Below, piece after piece: positions 11,358-22,719 of a stretch of 64,000 bases of DNA (position 1 is the first letter of the stretch; each line of letters begins with the position of its first letter). Under the pieces are notes generated by a model, which saw only the letters and a program-made list of their open reading frames with translations, was not told where the DNA came from and searched no databases. The stretch covers positions 9,954,355 through 10,018,354 of the forward strand of contig CM070566.1 in NCBI GenBank assembly GCA_036346405.1, written 5' to 3'. A program made the translations under genes and the position numbers. The DNA comes from Phyllostachys edulis. Its lineage: Eukaryota; Streptophyta; Magnoliopsida; Poales; Poaceae.

Positions 11358-13509
11358 TGTAACACCCCAGCCCAACAAGAGACTAGAATGTTACTAAACT
11401 AACAATTTAACAATTTAAAACTAAGACAATTTACTAAATTTCGATAGAACCTCCTTTGTATAGTTAACTATACCGGAGGTTCCAACAGATGATTATATCA
11501 TAAATAAATAATCCAACATCCAATATAATCAAAAGACATCCAAAATATGCTAATCATCACTATTACAAATAATGATGTGTAAGGCATAATCATAACAAAA
11601 CCTTTTAAAGTCTGCTCATTTATTAAGGTACGTTCTAAATTTATTCAACTATAAAAGATTTGTGGCAGTGTGAATCCAACTAAGACTATTCCCTCCGATG
11701 CATGCTATTCTTGTAAGGGGTACCTAAAACCACAAACAACAGCAAGAGTGAGTCCAAAGACTCAGCAAGTACAAATAATAAAACATTATAACTCACATTT
11801 ATAACATCAACATCAAATTCCAAAGCTTTACATTAAAACCTATCACATGATTATGTAATGCAAATGTGCAATGCATCTTTTTCCTTTTTACTCACTTCGC
11901 ATTTTACCAGTAATGCGAGGTATGCAACCATCGATGCATACCCATACATGTGCCCTCTAGCATAGGGACCAAAAGCCCATACTCCACAAGTATGGAGACC
12001 ACAAGCCCGTCATCTTCATGATGGGGACCTCCAATCAATGCCCACACTCCACGAGTGTGGGGACCACAAGCCCGTCATCTTTATGACGGGGACCTCCAAT
12101 CAATGCCCACACTCCACAAGTGTGGGGACCACAAGCTCGTTATCTACATGACGGGGACCTCAAATATATATTCTTAGTCACCACGTGACCAAGCCTCAAA
12201 TATGCTCTCAACATGCACATAAACAATTACTCTATCCATCAATAACATGTAATAGCTACAGCATCATACATGAATAAAACTTAATCATATCTCAAGCATT
12301 CACCATCATTAATCATACATATCACTCTACAACTATGCATAACTAATATGTATCAAGTACTTTCAATCACGATCAAACACTCATAATTAATCTATCAATC
12401 AAAGTACTTGCCTCAACCGTGCGAGAATGGAGGACGCGAAGAGGGCGCTGCCACCGGACCAATCCCCCACCTGAATTTATTTAATAAGCACACTAAGACA
12501 ACAATACTAGAAAAAACAAAGCTAGAAGCAATTACGACATCGCTACATTCTCTAGCGCAACCCCAACTCCCAAAATCTTAAACAGCAGCATGTTCCCTTA
12601 ACAGACAGTCATAACCAAAAATTCATATCTTTTAGTAAAGAGATCCAAATGGGGCGTTCTTAGACATTCTGGAAAGATTATCAAATTTTCCAACTAAACC
12701 TAGTTGGCGAGCCTTCCTGATTCGGCCATATACTACCCTCGCCGAACTGATTAATGGAACAGCTAAATCACGACAGGGCTTCTGGACAGCGGCACTAAAT
12801 CTAACATAACTTTCGGTGCATTTATCCAAATTTCGTGTTCTTTAGCTTTATGGAAAGCTAATAAAATTTTCTACAATATTAGTTATAGTGAGATGTTCAA
12901 ATTAATCCATTAACTAATCTCTACAGACCGATTAATATTTACTGTCAGGATTTTAACAGATCAGCGCTACAAAATTCATAACTCCTAATTCGCTCATCTA
13001 AACGATGTGATCTAATACTCTACAGAAAGGTACAAACGTCACCTACAACTCTCTAGGAGGTGTGCAGGACAGATTCCACAATTAACCTCATCAAAAACGT
13101 CGGCCAAACCTGGCTGTCCTAACAGATCTAAAACCGATAACGCCTAATTACTCTATTACACTACTAATTGAATGGGGATCAGGATTACCCTTGAAGAACC
13201 TGCTGTCGAACGCGATGAACACCACGTGATCCCTCTTCCCCTCCTTTATCCCTTCTCCCTTCTTCCCCTTCATCTTCTTGGCCAAGGAAGGGGAGATGTA
13301 TCAGAGCAGACATCAGAAGCAGCGGTGCTCATCAGCTAGCTAAAGGCATCTAGGGTTTCCCCCTCCTTTTATTGGTGGCCAGCCCCTCATGGGCCTCTTG
13401 GGCTAAGGCCCGAGACCCAAGTTGCCGAAGAACTGCAGAAACCCTATTTTTCTTATGTCTAATTTCTCTTTTGAACGCTTTCTTTCTTAGAATAAATCGG
13501 AGTATTACA
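11358..13509 (-). repeat. Full 5' LTR of the LARD-like element (2152 bp)
   Basis: It begins TGTAACACC and ends ATTACA on the plus strand. It contains three 65-bp repeat units (11,976, 12,041 and 12,106) and, at 13,365-13,374 on the minus strand, a TATA-like CCAATAAAAG followed by GGAGGG, so it likely drives leftward transcription. The stretch next to the TATA box (AGGAGGGGGAAACCCTAG) is typical of GC-rich grass LTR promoters. Confidence 0.85.
11976..12170. repeat. 65-bp repeat with hairpins, three units (right LTR)
   Basis: Units start at 11,976, 12,041 and 12,106. Each carries the CCCACACTCCACGAGTGTGG hairpin and a CCGTCATC...GACGGGG hairpin. The middle unit accounts for the extra copy relative to the left LTR. 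Confidence 0.85.
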
Positions 13510-13785
13510 ATGAGCTTGCTAAACATCCAGGAGATAAGAATAGCTGCAACAACAATTCACTCCAGTATTGCTATATAAATAGCTTGATCGAATGACACTA
13601 ACAGTTCCAGTAATAACAAGTACTTTGTGGGGGGGGAGGCTCTCGTACTTAGTTGTACGCAGTTTTTTCCATTTGATTAATAGCTTTAGCAGAAATAGAC
13701 TAGACAAAACAAAAAATGTAATTCTAATCAATATAAATGTCAATAAGGACGAGATCATTACTTCACAAAATAAAAACTCAGCACA

Positions 13786-13793
13786 CAAGGATG
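13786..13793. other. Left 8-bp TSD of the hAT element
   Basis: CAAGGATG, identical to 27,093-27,100. Confidence 0.88.
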
Positions 13794-13958
13794 TAGGGGC
13801 GGACCCTCCCTTCGGGCAAGCTTGGGCGGCCGGCCGAGCTCTCCTTCATCGTGGACCCTAGCGATAACCACGAGAACCCACAACGTGACTCAAAGGTGCG
13901 GGGGCGCAGCACGGGCGGTGACGGGCGAGGGAGGGCAACGCGGGCGGCGGTGGGCAAG

Positions 13959-16900
13959 TGTCGGGACCCAAAATTACAATTCTGGACCCTCTGTGTTGCA
14001 TGCACTGGTCTAGGATCACGCTAGTGCACACAGTATCAACAAAGATGAGTATCGATCCATACAAGCGAATAGTAACATAAACGAATAGTTTGATTAATAA
14101 ATAATGGTTTGACCTTATGGTCGAGTTTACAATTATTAAGCCACGCAGGGCTAACAGAGAAATAAAGTAGCGGAAACAAAAACGGCAGCGGTGTCCCATC
14201 GATTCACCACAGGCAACTGACTAGGATCTAGACCTCACGATCAGGCACCTTCGATAAACTCCTCCTCGAATGCTGGTGAAGACTCCTCCTCTTCTGCTTG
14301 ATTTATTTTAAAGCAAGCGTGAGTACACACGTGCACTATAAGTCACACCACAAAAATGCAAATATACATGCAAGCTTATTACAAGGGAATGGCCTTTTGT
14401 GGTTCTTTTGCAGAAATGCAACATTTGCAATTGAATACAATAATAGATTGAAAGTAGGTAAAACAAATAGACAATAATAATAATTTTAACAGTTGATTTC
14501 ACAAAGACACCCACAGCCTAAATATATTGTTCACATAGCCATATGATTTGGATCACACAGCTCCCTTCCCACACAGTTTTAAAGATCTACCCCTCGTGTG
14601 AAATCCCCGAGCATTGTCCATAACCGAGGACGCGCTATTCAATAGATTGTTTACACTCGCAGAGTTTGTACACTTTACCCACAAGATACAACCAAGTGTT
14701 GCAAGCACTAATCGTAACAAAGCATTTCGTAAACTTCATCTTAACATAGATGCTCCCGATGTGCTTATGTTATACCAAACCATACACAAGTGTATGGTAC
14801 AACACACACCGCTGGATGAGGAAGCGGCGAACTGCCCATGATGCGACTACATGGTAGCACACACCTCCACCCTATTCACATAGCCTAACCTACACTTTGA
14901 GCAACAATGCCAAGAATTCATATCTTACTATGCTAGGCCCGTCCCATAACAAGCGTGTGGTCGTACAGGAGGGCTCAGTTCAATGGCGCACAAAGTTCAG
15001 TCCTTAAGTGACCAAGGCAAGACTTCCAAATTCTAACTACGGCACACAAATTAATTTGTCACACAGAGTCATATTTCCCATATCACATAGCCACCATGTC
15101 ACACAGTTCCTTCCACTTGCCTCAGTCTAAACCTTTTTCCCACCCAGTTGAAACAAGTGCAACACATGCCACAAAGACACATAGTGCACACAGATTATTA
15201 CAAAATTACATAGTCACTTAGTCAAGTTAATAATTGCACTTTACATGAATAGGTGATTCGTGGCATGGTTAAGCAATCTAATCGCACTAACCAACCCACG
15301 TTGGTGCTATAATATTTACCAACTAAATATCAACTAGGGTGACAAAGGATCAAGGCATAACAAGTTACACAAGGAAGGCATAACAGATTGGATTTAATAG
15401 CTAATCCCAAAAGCATTTAAATAATTACTTGAAATAAAATGCAATACTTTGAATTAAAATAATATTTGGAAAACTGGGATTTCAACATGGTCAAAGCATG
15501 ACTTGCCTTGGAATAGATCTAGGAATTGATCTTGGTCTTGATGTGTTCCTTCTTCTTCAAATCTTCCCGAAGCGTCGAAGTCTACTCGCAAACGAAGCAA
15601 ACAAACAAAATAAATAAATAACAGAGGCAAATCATCTCCAAAAAAAAAAAACTCCATTAAATAGATCTTGAATTTATAGGAATTTATAAATTTGAATGGA
15701 CTGATTTGGAGTTAGGATGCAAAAGTTATGGGGTTTGGAAGTTTGAATCTAAAGAAAACCCTAGAAATTTAATTTACTGAATTTTTGAATTATTCTTTAA
15801 AGGAAAAACCTGGATTATTGCGCAATGCTAGCGTCAGCGAAGGGATTTCTGGAAAAGATAAATAAAAAAGAAAAACCTGACGTGTGGGACCCACACGTCA
15901 GTGACACGGCTCACGGTGGACCAAGTCCACCGAGCCTCAGGATCTGGGTCGGGGCTGAGGTGGCGCAATCGCGCACGTGGCGCTGACGCGGCACCTACAT
16001 GGCTGACACGCACGCGCCACGGAGGCGGGAGTGTTGAGGTGGAGGGTGACGTGGACGGCGGCGAGGGCGGCGGTGCACGGGAACCAAGGGTTCCGGCGAA
16101 CGGCGGCGAGTTGACGACGATGAGTGGTACAGGGAGGTAGAGGGTGACACGGGGATCTCGAGGGTGTGCTCACTAGTGCTCAAGGACAATCGAGGTGGCC
16201 GGCGGCGAGGTAGAAGTGGCGGCGAAGCTTCGGGCTTGACGGCGACGGCGTTAGAGGGCTCCTCCGACGAAACGAAGGTGTCCCCGGGGTTCCTCTCGTT
16301 TGCGCGATGTCGACGGTGCGGGCGTCGAGGCTCCGGCGGCTTCGGGTGCGGCGGAATTGCTCGTCGGAGTAGGCGGTGGCAGAGATTGGATCTACAGCTC
16401 CTACGGCGGCTAGGGTTAAGCGCTGACGGGGAGGCGGCGATGGAAAGGAAGCGGAGGGCGAGGGCTTCCTCCCTTTATAGAGGCGGCGGCTCGGGAGCGT
16501 CTAGGGCACGGACGCCCAAATGGCCGCGCGGCGGTGCAAACGAACTCCACGACGTTTTCGGAGACGATAAACAGTAACGAGGGTGGGGCCCACTTGATAC
16601 GGCCGAGGTTTCAAGCGAAGCGAGAGGAAAAAGACGTGAGTGGAAGCGCTGCTGCGGGCGAAGATCTGGCCGTTCAACTTAGATCGGACGGCTCAAAAAC
16701 AAGGTGACGTTCGGACCGACCAAACGGGACAACGCCATCGGACCGTCCAAACTTGATCAAATGGTGGAGGTTGAAGCGGAGCGCGTGGAGAGAGGGAGAG
16801 AGAGACTAATCGTGGGGCCACTGTCAAAGTGAGCGGGTGTCTTGTGCTACAGCCTCCTAGGCAGCTTTAAAGGTGGGCCGACGGAAAGGAATGGGTTTAG

Positions 16901-17212
16901 GCCCAAAGACTGTTTGGAGATTTTAAATAGCTTTTCCATTTTAGAAAATAGCAGAAATTTCGAAAAGGCAAAAGAAAATAGCAAATGCACATGGAAAAAT
17001 TCTAGAAAATTCTAGAAAATATATCCAAGCACATAGAATCCAAATAAAATAGTTTTGGCCATTGTTCATGTTGACTTTAGTCATATTAAATTGTTTTGTT
17101 ACTCAAAGTCCAATATTAAGCTTTTGAATTAATTCAAATAAATCCAAATGGTGAATTTTTCTCTACCAACTATTCCAAAGGATTTTTAAAGCTCTAAAAT
17201 TGGGATGTTACA
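13959..17212 (-). repeat. 3' LTR of the Tekay-like element (3254 bp)
   Basis: It starts TGTCGGGACCCAAAATTACA and ends GGGATGTTACA. It matches the right LTR throughout, with many single-base differences and small indels. A TATA box lies on the minus strand at 16,471-16,480 inside a GC-rich block. Confidence 0.92.
16471..16480 (-). promoter_or_regulatory. TATA box of the 3' LTR
   Basis: The minus strand reads CTATAAAGGG, followed by GGAAGCCCTCGCCC. The same box occurs at 25,201-25,210 in the other LTR. Confidence 0.55.
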
Positions 17213-17214
17213 AA

Positions 17215-17227
17215 CCTCCCCCTTAAA
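17215..17227 (-). promoter_or_regulatory. Polypurine tract of the Tekay-like element
   Basis: The minus strand reads TTTAAGGGGGAGG, two bases before the 3' LTR start. This is the expected plus-strand primer site and fixes the orientation. Confidence 0.8.
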
Positions 17228-18323
17228 GGAATCTCGTCCCGAGATTCAAAGCTAGCCGGAGAAGAGGCCGAAACTCGCTCTCAATTCTTCTTCACGCCCC
17301 ACGCGGGCTTCACCTTTCGAGGGGCATAACTCAAGATACGAAAATCCTCCGCTCGAAACTAAGATCACGACGACGATTATCCAGATAACTCTTACGCTCG
17401 ATCGAGCTATCTTTAGTCTCTCGGATCATAGACACTTGCTCTTCTCGCTTCTTGAATAATATCTCGACCAAAGATCAGACGCTCAGCAATTTCGACCAAT
17501 TCAACGGGTTCTCGCAGCACGACCATACAAAGCTTCAAACGGTGACATTTGCAGACTGGCTTGATAACTGTTGTTGTACGAGAATTCTGCATACGGTAAA
17601 CTCTTATCCCAGCGGGTAGCATTAGCTAGAACACAGGCCCTCAACATATCCTCCAATATCTGATTGACTCTTTTAGTCTGTCCATCTGTCTGGGGATGAT
17701 ATGCAGTACTAAAATTCAGATGAGTCCCTAAGGCTTCATGCAAACTATGCCAAAAACGGGAGATGAACTGAGATCCTCTATTTGACACTATCTTCTTGGG
17801 CACACCACGCAAACTGACAATCCTTGACATATACAGTTCTGCCAGACGATCTCCTGAGTACGTGGTTTTGACTGGCAAGAAATGGGCAACTTTAGTCAAT
17901 CGGTCCACTATTACCCAAATCGAATCATAACCCGATTGAGTCTTGGGTAATCCGGTAATGAAATCCATCCCGATTTCTTCCCACTTCCACTCTGGAATCT
18001 TCAATCTGTTGCAACAGCACTCCATCGGGTCTCGATGTTCTCGCTTTGACTTTTCGACACACGTCGCACAAGGCAACGAACTCTGCGACGTCTCGCTTCA
18101 GGTTTGGCCACCAAAACTTATTCTTAACATCCTGATACATCTTAGTACTACTAGGGTGAATAGAATACTTTGAGTCATGGGCCTCCTTTAAAATTAGCTG
18201 TCTCAATCCATCAGCATTTGGTATGCAAATACGTCCCTTGATCCACAGTATGTCCTGATCATCTACGGTGAAGTCTTTGAACTTCCCTTCTGCCATCTTC
18301 TTCTTGATGTCTGAAAACTCCAA
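17222..18323 (-). pseudogene. Integrase of the Tekay-like element, chromodomain mostly deleted
   Basis: From 18,323 the minus strand encodes the HHCC zinc region (LKEAHDSKYSIHPSSTKMYQ, then CDVCRKVKA) and, after a frameshift near 18,000, the core with GMDFITGLPKTQSGYDSIWV (first Asp), PKKIVSNRGSQF (normally D-R-G, here N-R-G) and HPQTDGQTKRVNQILEDML (Glu). Beyond LYGR the frame breaks again. Traces of the linker (RKSYLDNRRRDLSFE) jump directly to REEELRASFGLFSG, which looks like the C-terminal end of a chromodomain. The GPY/F module and most of the chromodomain are therefore deleted, leaving under 200 bp before the polypurine tract. Confidence 0.85.
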
Positions 18324-18450
18324 ATCTTTTGGTCGAGCCTCGCTAACCGCTTCTCCAAAGTAGATCGCACTTCCAAACTAGCCACGAATCCTTCAGATAC
18401 TACTTCTAGTTTCAACTCGAATTCCTCTTGAAGTTCTCGAACAAACCTCT

Positions 18451-18849
18451 TTACTTCCATCGACATAAAGGGTTCTTGCGGCTCAAGGCATCTGCAACTA
18501 CATTGACTTTACCAGGATGGTAATGGATTCCAAGATTATAATCCTTTATCAATTCTAGCCATCTTCTCTGTCTCATATTCAGATCTGACTGGGTGAAAAT
18601 ATATTTCAAACTTTTATGATCCGTATAAATCTCACAGCGATTACCGATGAGGTAATGACACCAAATCTTCAAGGTATGCACGACTGCAGCTAATTCCAGA
18701 TCATGGGTAGGGTAATTCTCTTCATGCGGCCTTAACTGTCTTGACGCATAAGCGACAACTCTTCCTTCTTGCATCAGGACACATCCTAATCCCTGACACG
18801 AAGCATCACAATAGATATCAAAATCCTTGCGAATATCTCGTAGAATCAA
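18451..18849 (-). pseudogene. Ty3-type RNase H of the Tekay-like element
   Basis: The 132-codon frame carries FDIYCDASCQGLGCVLMQEG (first Asp), THDLELAAVVHTLKIW (catalytic Glu), CEIYTDHKSLKYIF (third Asp) and VADALSRK. All RNase H catalytic residues are present. It is out of frame with the RT upstream, and a stop follows 12 residues after the SRK signature before the integrase part. Confidence 0.85.
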
Positions 18850-19065
18850 GATGAAATCAAGTCAAACGCTTCTTCAACTCTTGGAAACTTTCTTCACAAG
18901 TCAGTCCAGTAAATTTTTTTCTTTCTTCAACAATTGCGAAGAGGTCTAGCAATCGATGAGAATCCTTCAATGAAACGACGATAGTACCGCTAATCCCAAG
19001 AAACTACGAACTGAAAGTGAGGTCTTGGGTTGTTCCCAATGTAATATCGCTTTAACTTTATCGGG

Positions 19066-19599
19066 TCAATTGCTACTCTGCAATTTGTCACAAGACATGA
19101 CCAAGGAAATCAACTTCCTTTTTCCAAAATTCACACTTGCTAAACTTGACATACAATGATGCTCTCTGAGCTTCTCTAGGACCAACCTCAAATGCTCAGC
19201 ATGTTCTTCTTCTGACCTGGAGTAAACCAAAATATCATCAATGAATACAACTACGAACTTGTCCAAATACTCCATGAATACCTTATTCATCATGTTCATG
19301 AAATAGGCAGGGGCATTAGTCAGACCAAAGGACATGACTAAGAACTCATAATGTCTGTACCGCGTTGACAAAGCGGTCTTAGGTACATCCTTGGGACAAA
19401 TCTTCAGCTGATGGTAACATGATCGCAGATCGATCTTCGAGAACACTCCGGCTCCTTTCATCTGATCAAACAGGTCATCAATCCGGGGCAATGGGTACTT
19501 ATTCTTGATAGTGACTTCATTGAGAGATCGGTAGTCGATGCACATTCTCATGCTTCCATCCTTCTTTTGACGAACAGATCGGTGCTCCCCATGGCGCAT
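19066..19599 (-). pseudogene. Reverse transcriptase of the Tekay-like element
   Basis: Motifs in order are KKDGSMRMCIDYRSLNEVTI, GAGVFSKIDLRSCYHQLKI (catalytic Asp), YEFLVMSFGLTNAPAYFMNM and FVVVFIDDILVYS (the Y/F-x-D-D box as FIDD, intact). A stop at about 19,600 separates it from the protease-RT linker, which ends GFVRPS. A frameshift near 19,140 ends the fingers-palm region and leaves the thumb out of frame. The original protein would have been one gag-pol polyprotein. Confidence 0.88.
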
Positions 19600-20200
19600 T
19601 TAACTAGGCCTCACAAAGCCTTTCTCCAAAAGTTCTTCGATCTGCTTCTTCAACTCTGCTAGCTCATCAGCTGGCATCCGATAAGGTCTCTTCGAGATTG
19701 GTGCTGTCCCTGGCACTAGATCGATGACAAACTCGATGTCACGATCCGTGGCATCCCCGTAACTCTTAGGAAACACATCCGATACTCTGACAACGGGCAC
19801 ATCTTCCAAGGCAATGGCCTTCGTGCTATTGACTAGCAGATGCCCATTACGCACTGAGGTAGCTAGGAATTCTATCTTGTTTCCTTTGGTATCCTCGATT
19901 GTAACGGCTCTTCGGCCACAATCTAGCACGGCTTTGTGCTTGGTTAACCAATCCATGCCAAGAATGACATCTATGGTTTGGGTGTCAAGAACAATTAGGT
20001 TAGCTAGAAACTCAACTCCAGCTATGAGTAACTTAGCTCCTAAATAACCCACTTTAGAACTTAGCTCTGCTCCAGGCGACTGGACTAACAGAGTACGCTT
20101 AAGATGCATAACTTCCAATTTATTCTTAGTTGTAAAAACTCCAGAAACAAACGAATGCGGTTACGTAATCAAATGTAATCGATGCAGTATCGAATTTACT
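19600..20200 (-). pseudogene. Aspartic protease region of the Tekay-like element, active site lost
   Basis: The C-terminal half of the protease is clear: LEVMHLKRTLLVQSPGAE, then IDVILGMDWLTKHKAVLDC and the linker into RT. Just upstream, where the family has D-S-G-A-S, the readable frame gives TFDYVTAFVSGVFTTKNK: the Asp remains but the S-G-A is gone, with a small deletion and a frameshift between gag and here. The enzyme cannot be functional as written. Confidence 0.8.
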
Positions 20201-21439
20201 AGGAACTTACCCAGTACGACGTCTGGTGCTTCCTGGGCTCCTTCCAAAGTGACGTGGTTAACACGACCTCTGACAACTGACTGAGGCGTTCCTCTTGGCT
20301 GACTGGTTCCCTGAGAAACTCCTTGCTTGTTCTGCACTGGGGTCTTGGCGGGTGTTGCTCCAAGGTTGAAGCAGACTGGAGTGATCGTTCCCTTCTGGGG
20401 GCACTGATTGGCGAAGTGACCTGGTTGACGGCAGTTGTAACACACTCTGGGTTCATTCTGCCTGTTGTTCCCTGGGGTAGGGTTGACTGGTGTGGGGTTG
20501 CGAGAATTCTGAACAAAAGGACGAGGTGCTGAAGGCGGTGCAGGCGTCCTAAAAGAACTCTACGGATGGAAGCGATTGATCTGCTGTGCACTATTCTTGC
20601 TCTCTGCTGTTGTGGCTGGTGGCTTCCCTGCTGAGCCATCCTACGCTATGTGGTCCTCCAGCTTCTTTATGCTTGTCTTCCATGACCAACGCCTTGTTAA
20701 TCAACTCCTGGAAATCTGGAAAGGTGTGGGCAAGCAGATTGACCTGTAGTCCTGAGTTCAAACCCTTCAAGAAACGACTCTGACGAGCCTTGTCAGTAGC
20801 GACGTCCTCTGGAGCATAGCGAGCTAGCTGAGTAAACTTATGCAGATAATCAGTCACAGACATAGCCCCTTGCTTAAGAGCACGGAACTCATCTTTCTTT
20901 AAATCCATGATCCCTTCAGGTACATGATACTGGAGAAAAGCGGCGGAAAATTCTTCCCAAGTGATATTCTGCGGTGCCTCATGTGCTGCGCAGAAGTTCT
21001 CCCACCACTCAGCAGCTATGCCCTCCATCTGATGAGTGGCATACAAAACTTTCTCGTGATCGCTGCATTGGGTGATCGGCAGCTTCCTTTCAATTACGCG
21101 AAGCCAATCATCAGCTTCTATTGGCGTGACATGCCCAGAGAAAGTTGGCGGACGGGTCCTCATGAATTCAGCCAACTTGGATGGTCCCTGATGGCCATGA
21201 GCGACTGGGGCTCCACCCTGATGACTGTTGTTGTTGTTGTTCATAGCCTGCATCTGGTTCATCATAGCATACATCATCTGCGTTTGTGCTGCCATAAAGG
21301 CTCCAAAGTTCTGCAAGTCAAGAGGTGGTGCTTGAGGTGGCACTGTCCCTGCGGGGGTTTGATCATTTTCTTCGGATGCTGGGGTGCCAGACCCACTTGC
21401 AGCGGTGTGACGAGTTTGAACCATCTGGTGAAGCTCCAT
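20161..21439 (-). pseudogene. gag of the Tekay-like element
   Basis: The minus strand starts ATG at 21,437-21,439 (MELHQMVQTRHTAASGSGTP). It encodes a retrotransposon capsid with FMRTRPPTFSGHVTPIEADD and EWWENFCAAHEAPQNITWEE, followed by the LKKDEFRALKQGAMSVTDYL region. This frame ends at 20,591. A CCHC zinc knuckle, CYNCRQPGHFANQC (C-x2-C-x4-H-x4-C), follows in another frame at about 20,400-20,445, so a frameshift lies between 20,450 and 20,620. The gag leads directly into the protease. Confidence 0.88.
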
Positions 21440-21786
21440 AGGTTAGATAAGGTAGCAAGCACAAGATGAGTTAAGATCTAAACAGGAGGATAGATTAAAC
21501 CCAACAAACACAGCTCAAGAAACTCAAATGAAATAACTTTATTATTAGGGTTTTAGCATGGCTGCAACAAATGCCTAAGGGCTTTTGTAGCTCACACTTG
21601 CACACAAGGAAATAAGACGAACCTAAGCACACAAGCTACCGCCTAAAGGGCAACTCTGGAAAGGGAAAACTGGCTAAGCCTGACTGAACTGGAACTTAAA
21701 CCCAACTACTCGAGAAAGCCTCCGCAACCACGGCGCGGCGCTTTCCTGTGAGACTCGGAAGTGAGTGGCATCCTCGCGAATCGGTT

Positions 21787-22260
21787 CTAATGCTCGATCG
21801 TGCAGAGGAAGCAGCGTCTTTGGGTGCAGTGTAATCGGCTCCTCGGCTCTGCAGCTTCTGCTGGCTCTTCTGGCTCTACAACTTCTGCTAGATCCTCTAG
21901 AATCTCCTCTGGATCTTCTCCCGGATTCTCCTCCTGATCTTCTTCTGGGTTCCCTTCCTGATCTTCTTCTGGATCATCTTCGAGCTCAAGCTGGCCGTAG
22001 AGAGCTTGCTCTAAGACAACAACTCTATTCTCGGCTCTTTCCCATGCTTCATAGGCACACTCCAGCTCTGTGGTGACCGATGCCAGCGACTCCTCCAGAG
22101 CAGCTATGAACTGAGCAAGGTGCACTACTGTGGCGTTGCCTTCCCCATTTGTAGATGGAAAGCGCGCAGCTAGCTTTTCTGAAGGGGATCTGGGATGGTA
22201 GCAAAAAACAGTGTTCTGCAGCTCTTGTGTGTAGATACTGCAGACTCGGAGAATGGCCAA
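21787..22260 (-). pseudogene. Acidic coiled-coil ORF upstream of gag
   Basis: A stretch of about 157 open codons on the coding strand of the element lies between PBS and gag. Its middle (HLAQFIAALEESLASVTTEL followed by ECAYEAWERAENRVVVLEQA) has heptad spacing suggesting a coiled coil. Its C-terminal part is an acidic P/E/D repeat (EEDQEGNPEEDQEENPGEDP). No ATG opens the frame, so either translation began in a lost upstream frame or it is a relic. I do not recognise it as a known domain. Its place before gag suggests an accessory ORF of this family. Confidence 0.45.
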
Positions 22261-22700
22261 GCGGGAAAACTCCTAGATTCCAAGCCCGAAGGTAGTCCTC
22301 CTGACTGAGATGTCCAAAGGCTGGCTGCCTCTAGTGTTCCTCCTGGCGTAGACTATCAGACGGCAGATCACACCACGATATAGCCCGTTGACCAGGTACT
22401 CGCTGCCGCGGTACATTGGGCAGTCAAAGCCTCCAAGTGTCTACAGCAGCTTCCATAGTTCTGCGGCAAGTCCTCCGTTGCAATCTCCGAAGGTCTGAAG
22501 GTAAGGCATATGTCAAGATGGACAAGAGGCAAGAACCAAGTTAAAACAGTGGGGAGAGGAAAATTTTTAGCAATAGACGAGTCAAGAGAGATATGAGAGG
22601 AGTTAAGCAATTCATTTAGTCTTGTAAGTTAAATTTTCTTTAGAAAATAATTTGGACACTCGAACGGCCGATCTAACTAAGGTCTAGACCTACAGTCAAC

Positions 22701-22715
22701 ATGGCTCTGATACCA
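22701..22715 (-). promoter_or_regulatory. Primer-binding site (initiator Met tRNA) of the Tekay-like element
   Basis: The minus strand reads TGGTATCAGAGCCAT, four bases inside the 5' LTR. It is the same class of PBS as in the LARD-like element. Confidence 0.9.
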
Positions 22716-22719
22716 CCTC

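Larger units (their letters stand above)
7545..13509 (-). mobile_element. Non-autonomous LTR retrotransposon (LARD-like), complete ends
   Basis: The element starts TGTAACACCCCAG at 7545 and ends AGTATTACA at 13509. The flanking 5-mers ATGAG (7540-7544 and 13510-13514) are identical, a perfect TSD. A primer-binding site (TGGTATCAGAGCAGG on the minus strand, 11,341-11,355) lies 2 bp inside the right LTR, so the element runs on the minus strand. The internal 2.5 kb has no gag or pol motif on either strand. The left (3') LTR matches only the first 1.26 kb of the right LTR, so the 3' LTR's U3, the polypurine tract and any pol seem to have been lost together. Confidence 0.85.

Noticed and set aside
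7976..12170. Hairpin repeats of regular length suggesting a CRISPR-like array
   Set aside because: The units are contiguous 65-bp tandem repeats inside plant LTRs, without unique spacers or cas genes.
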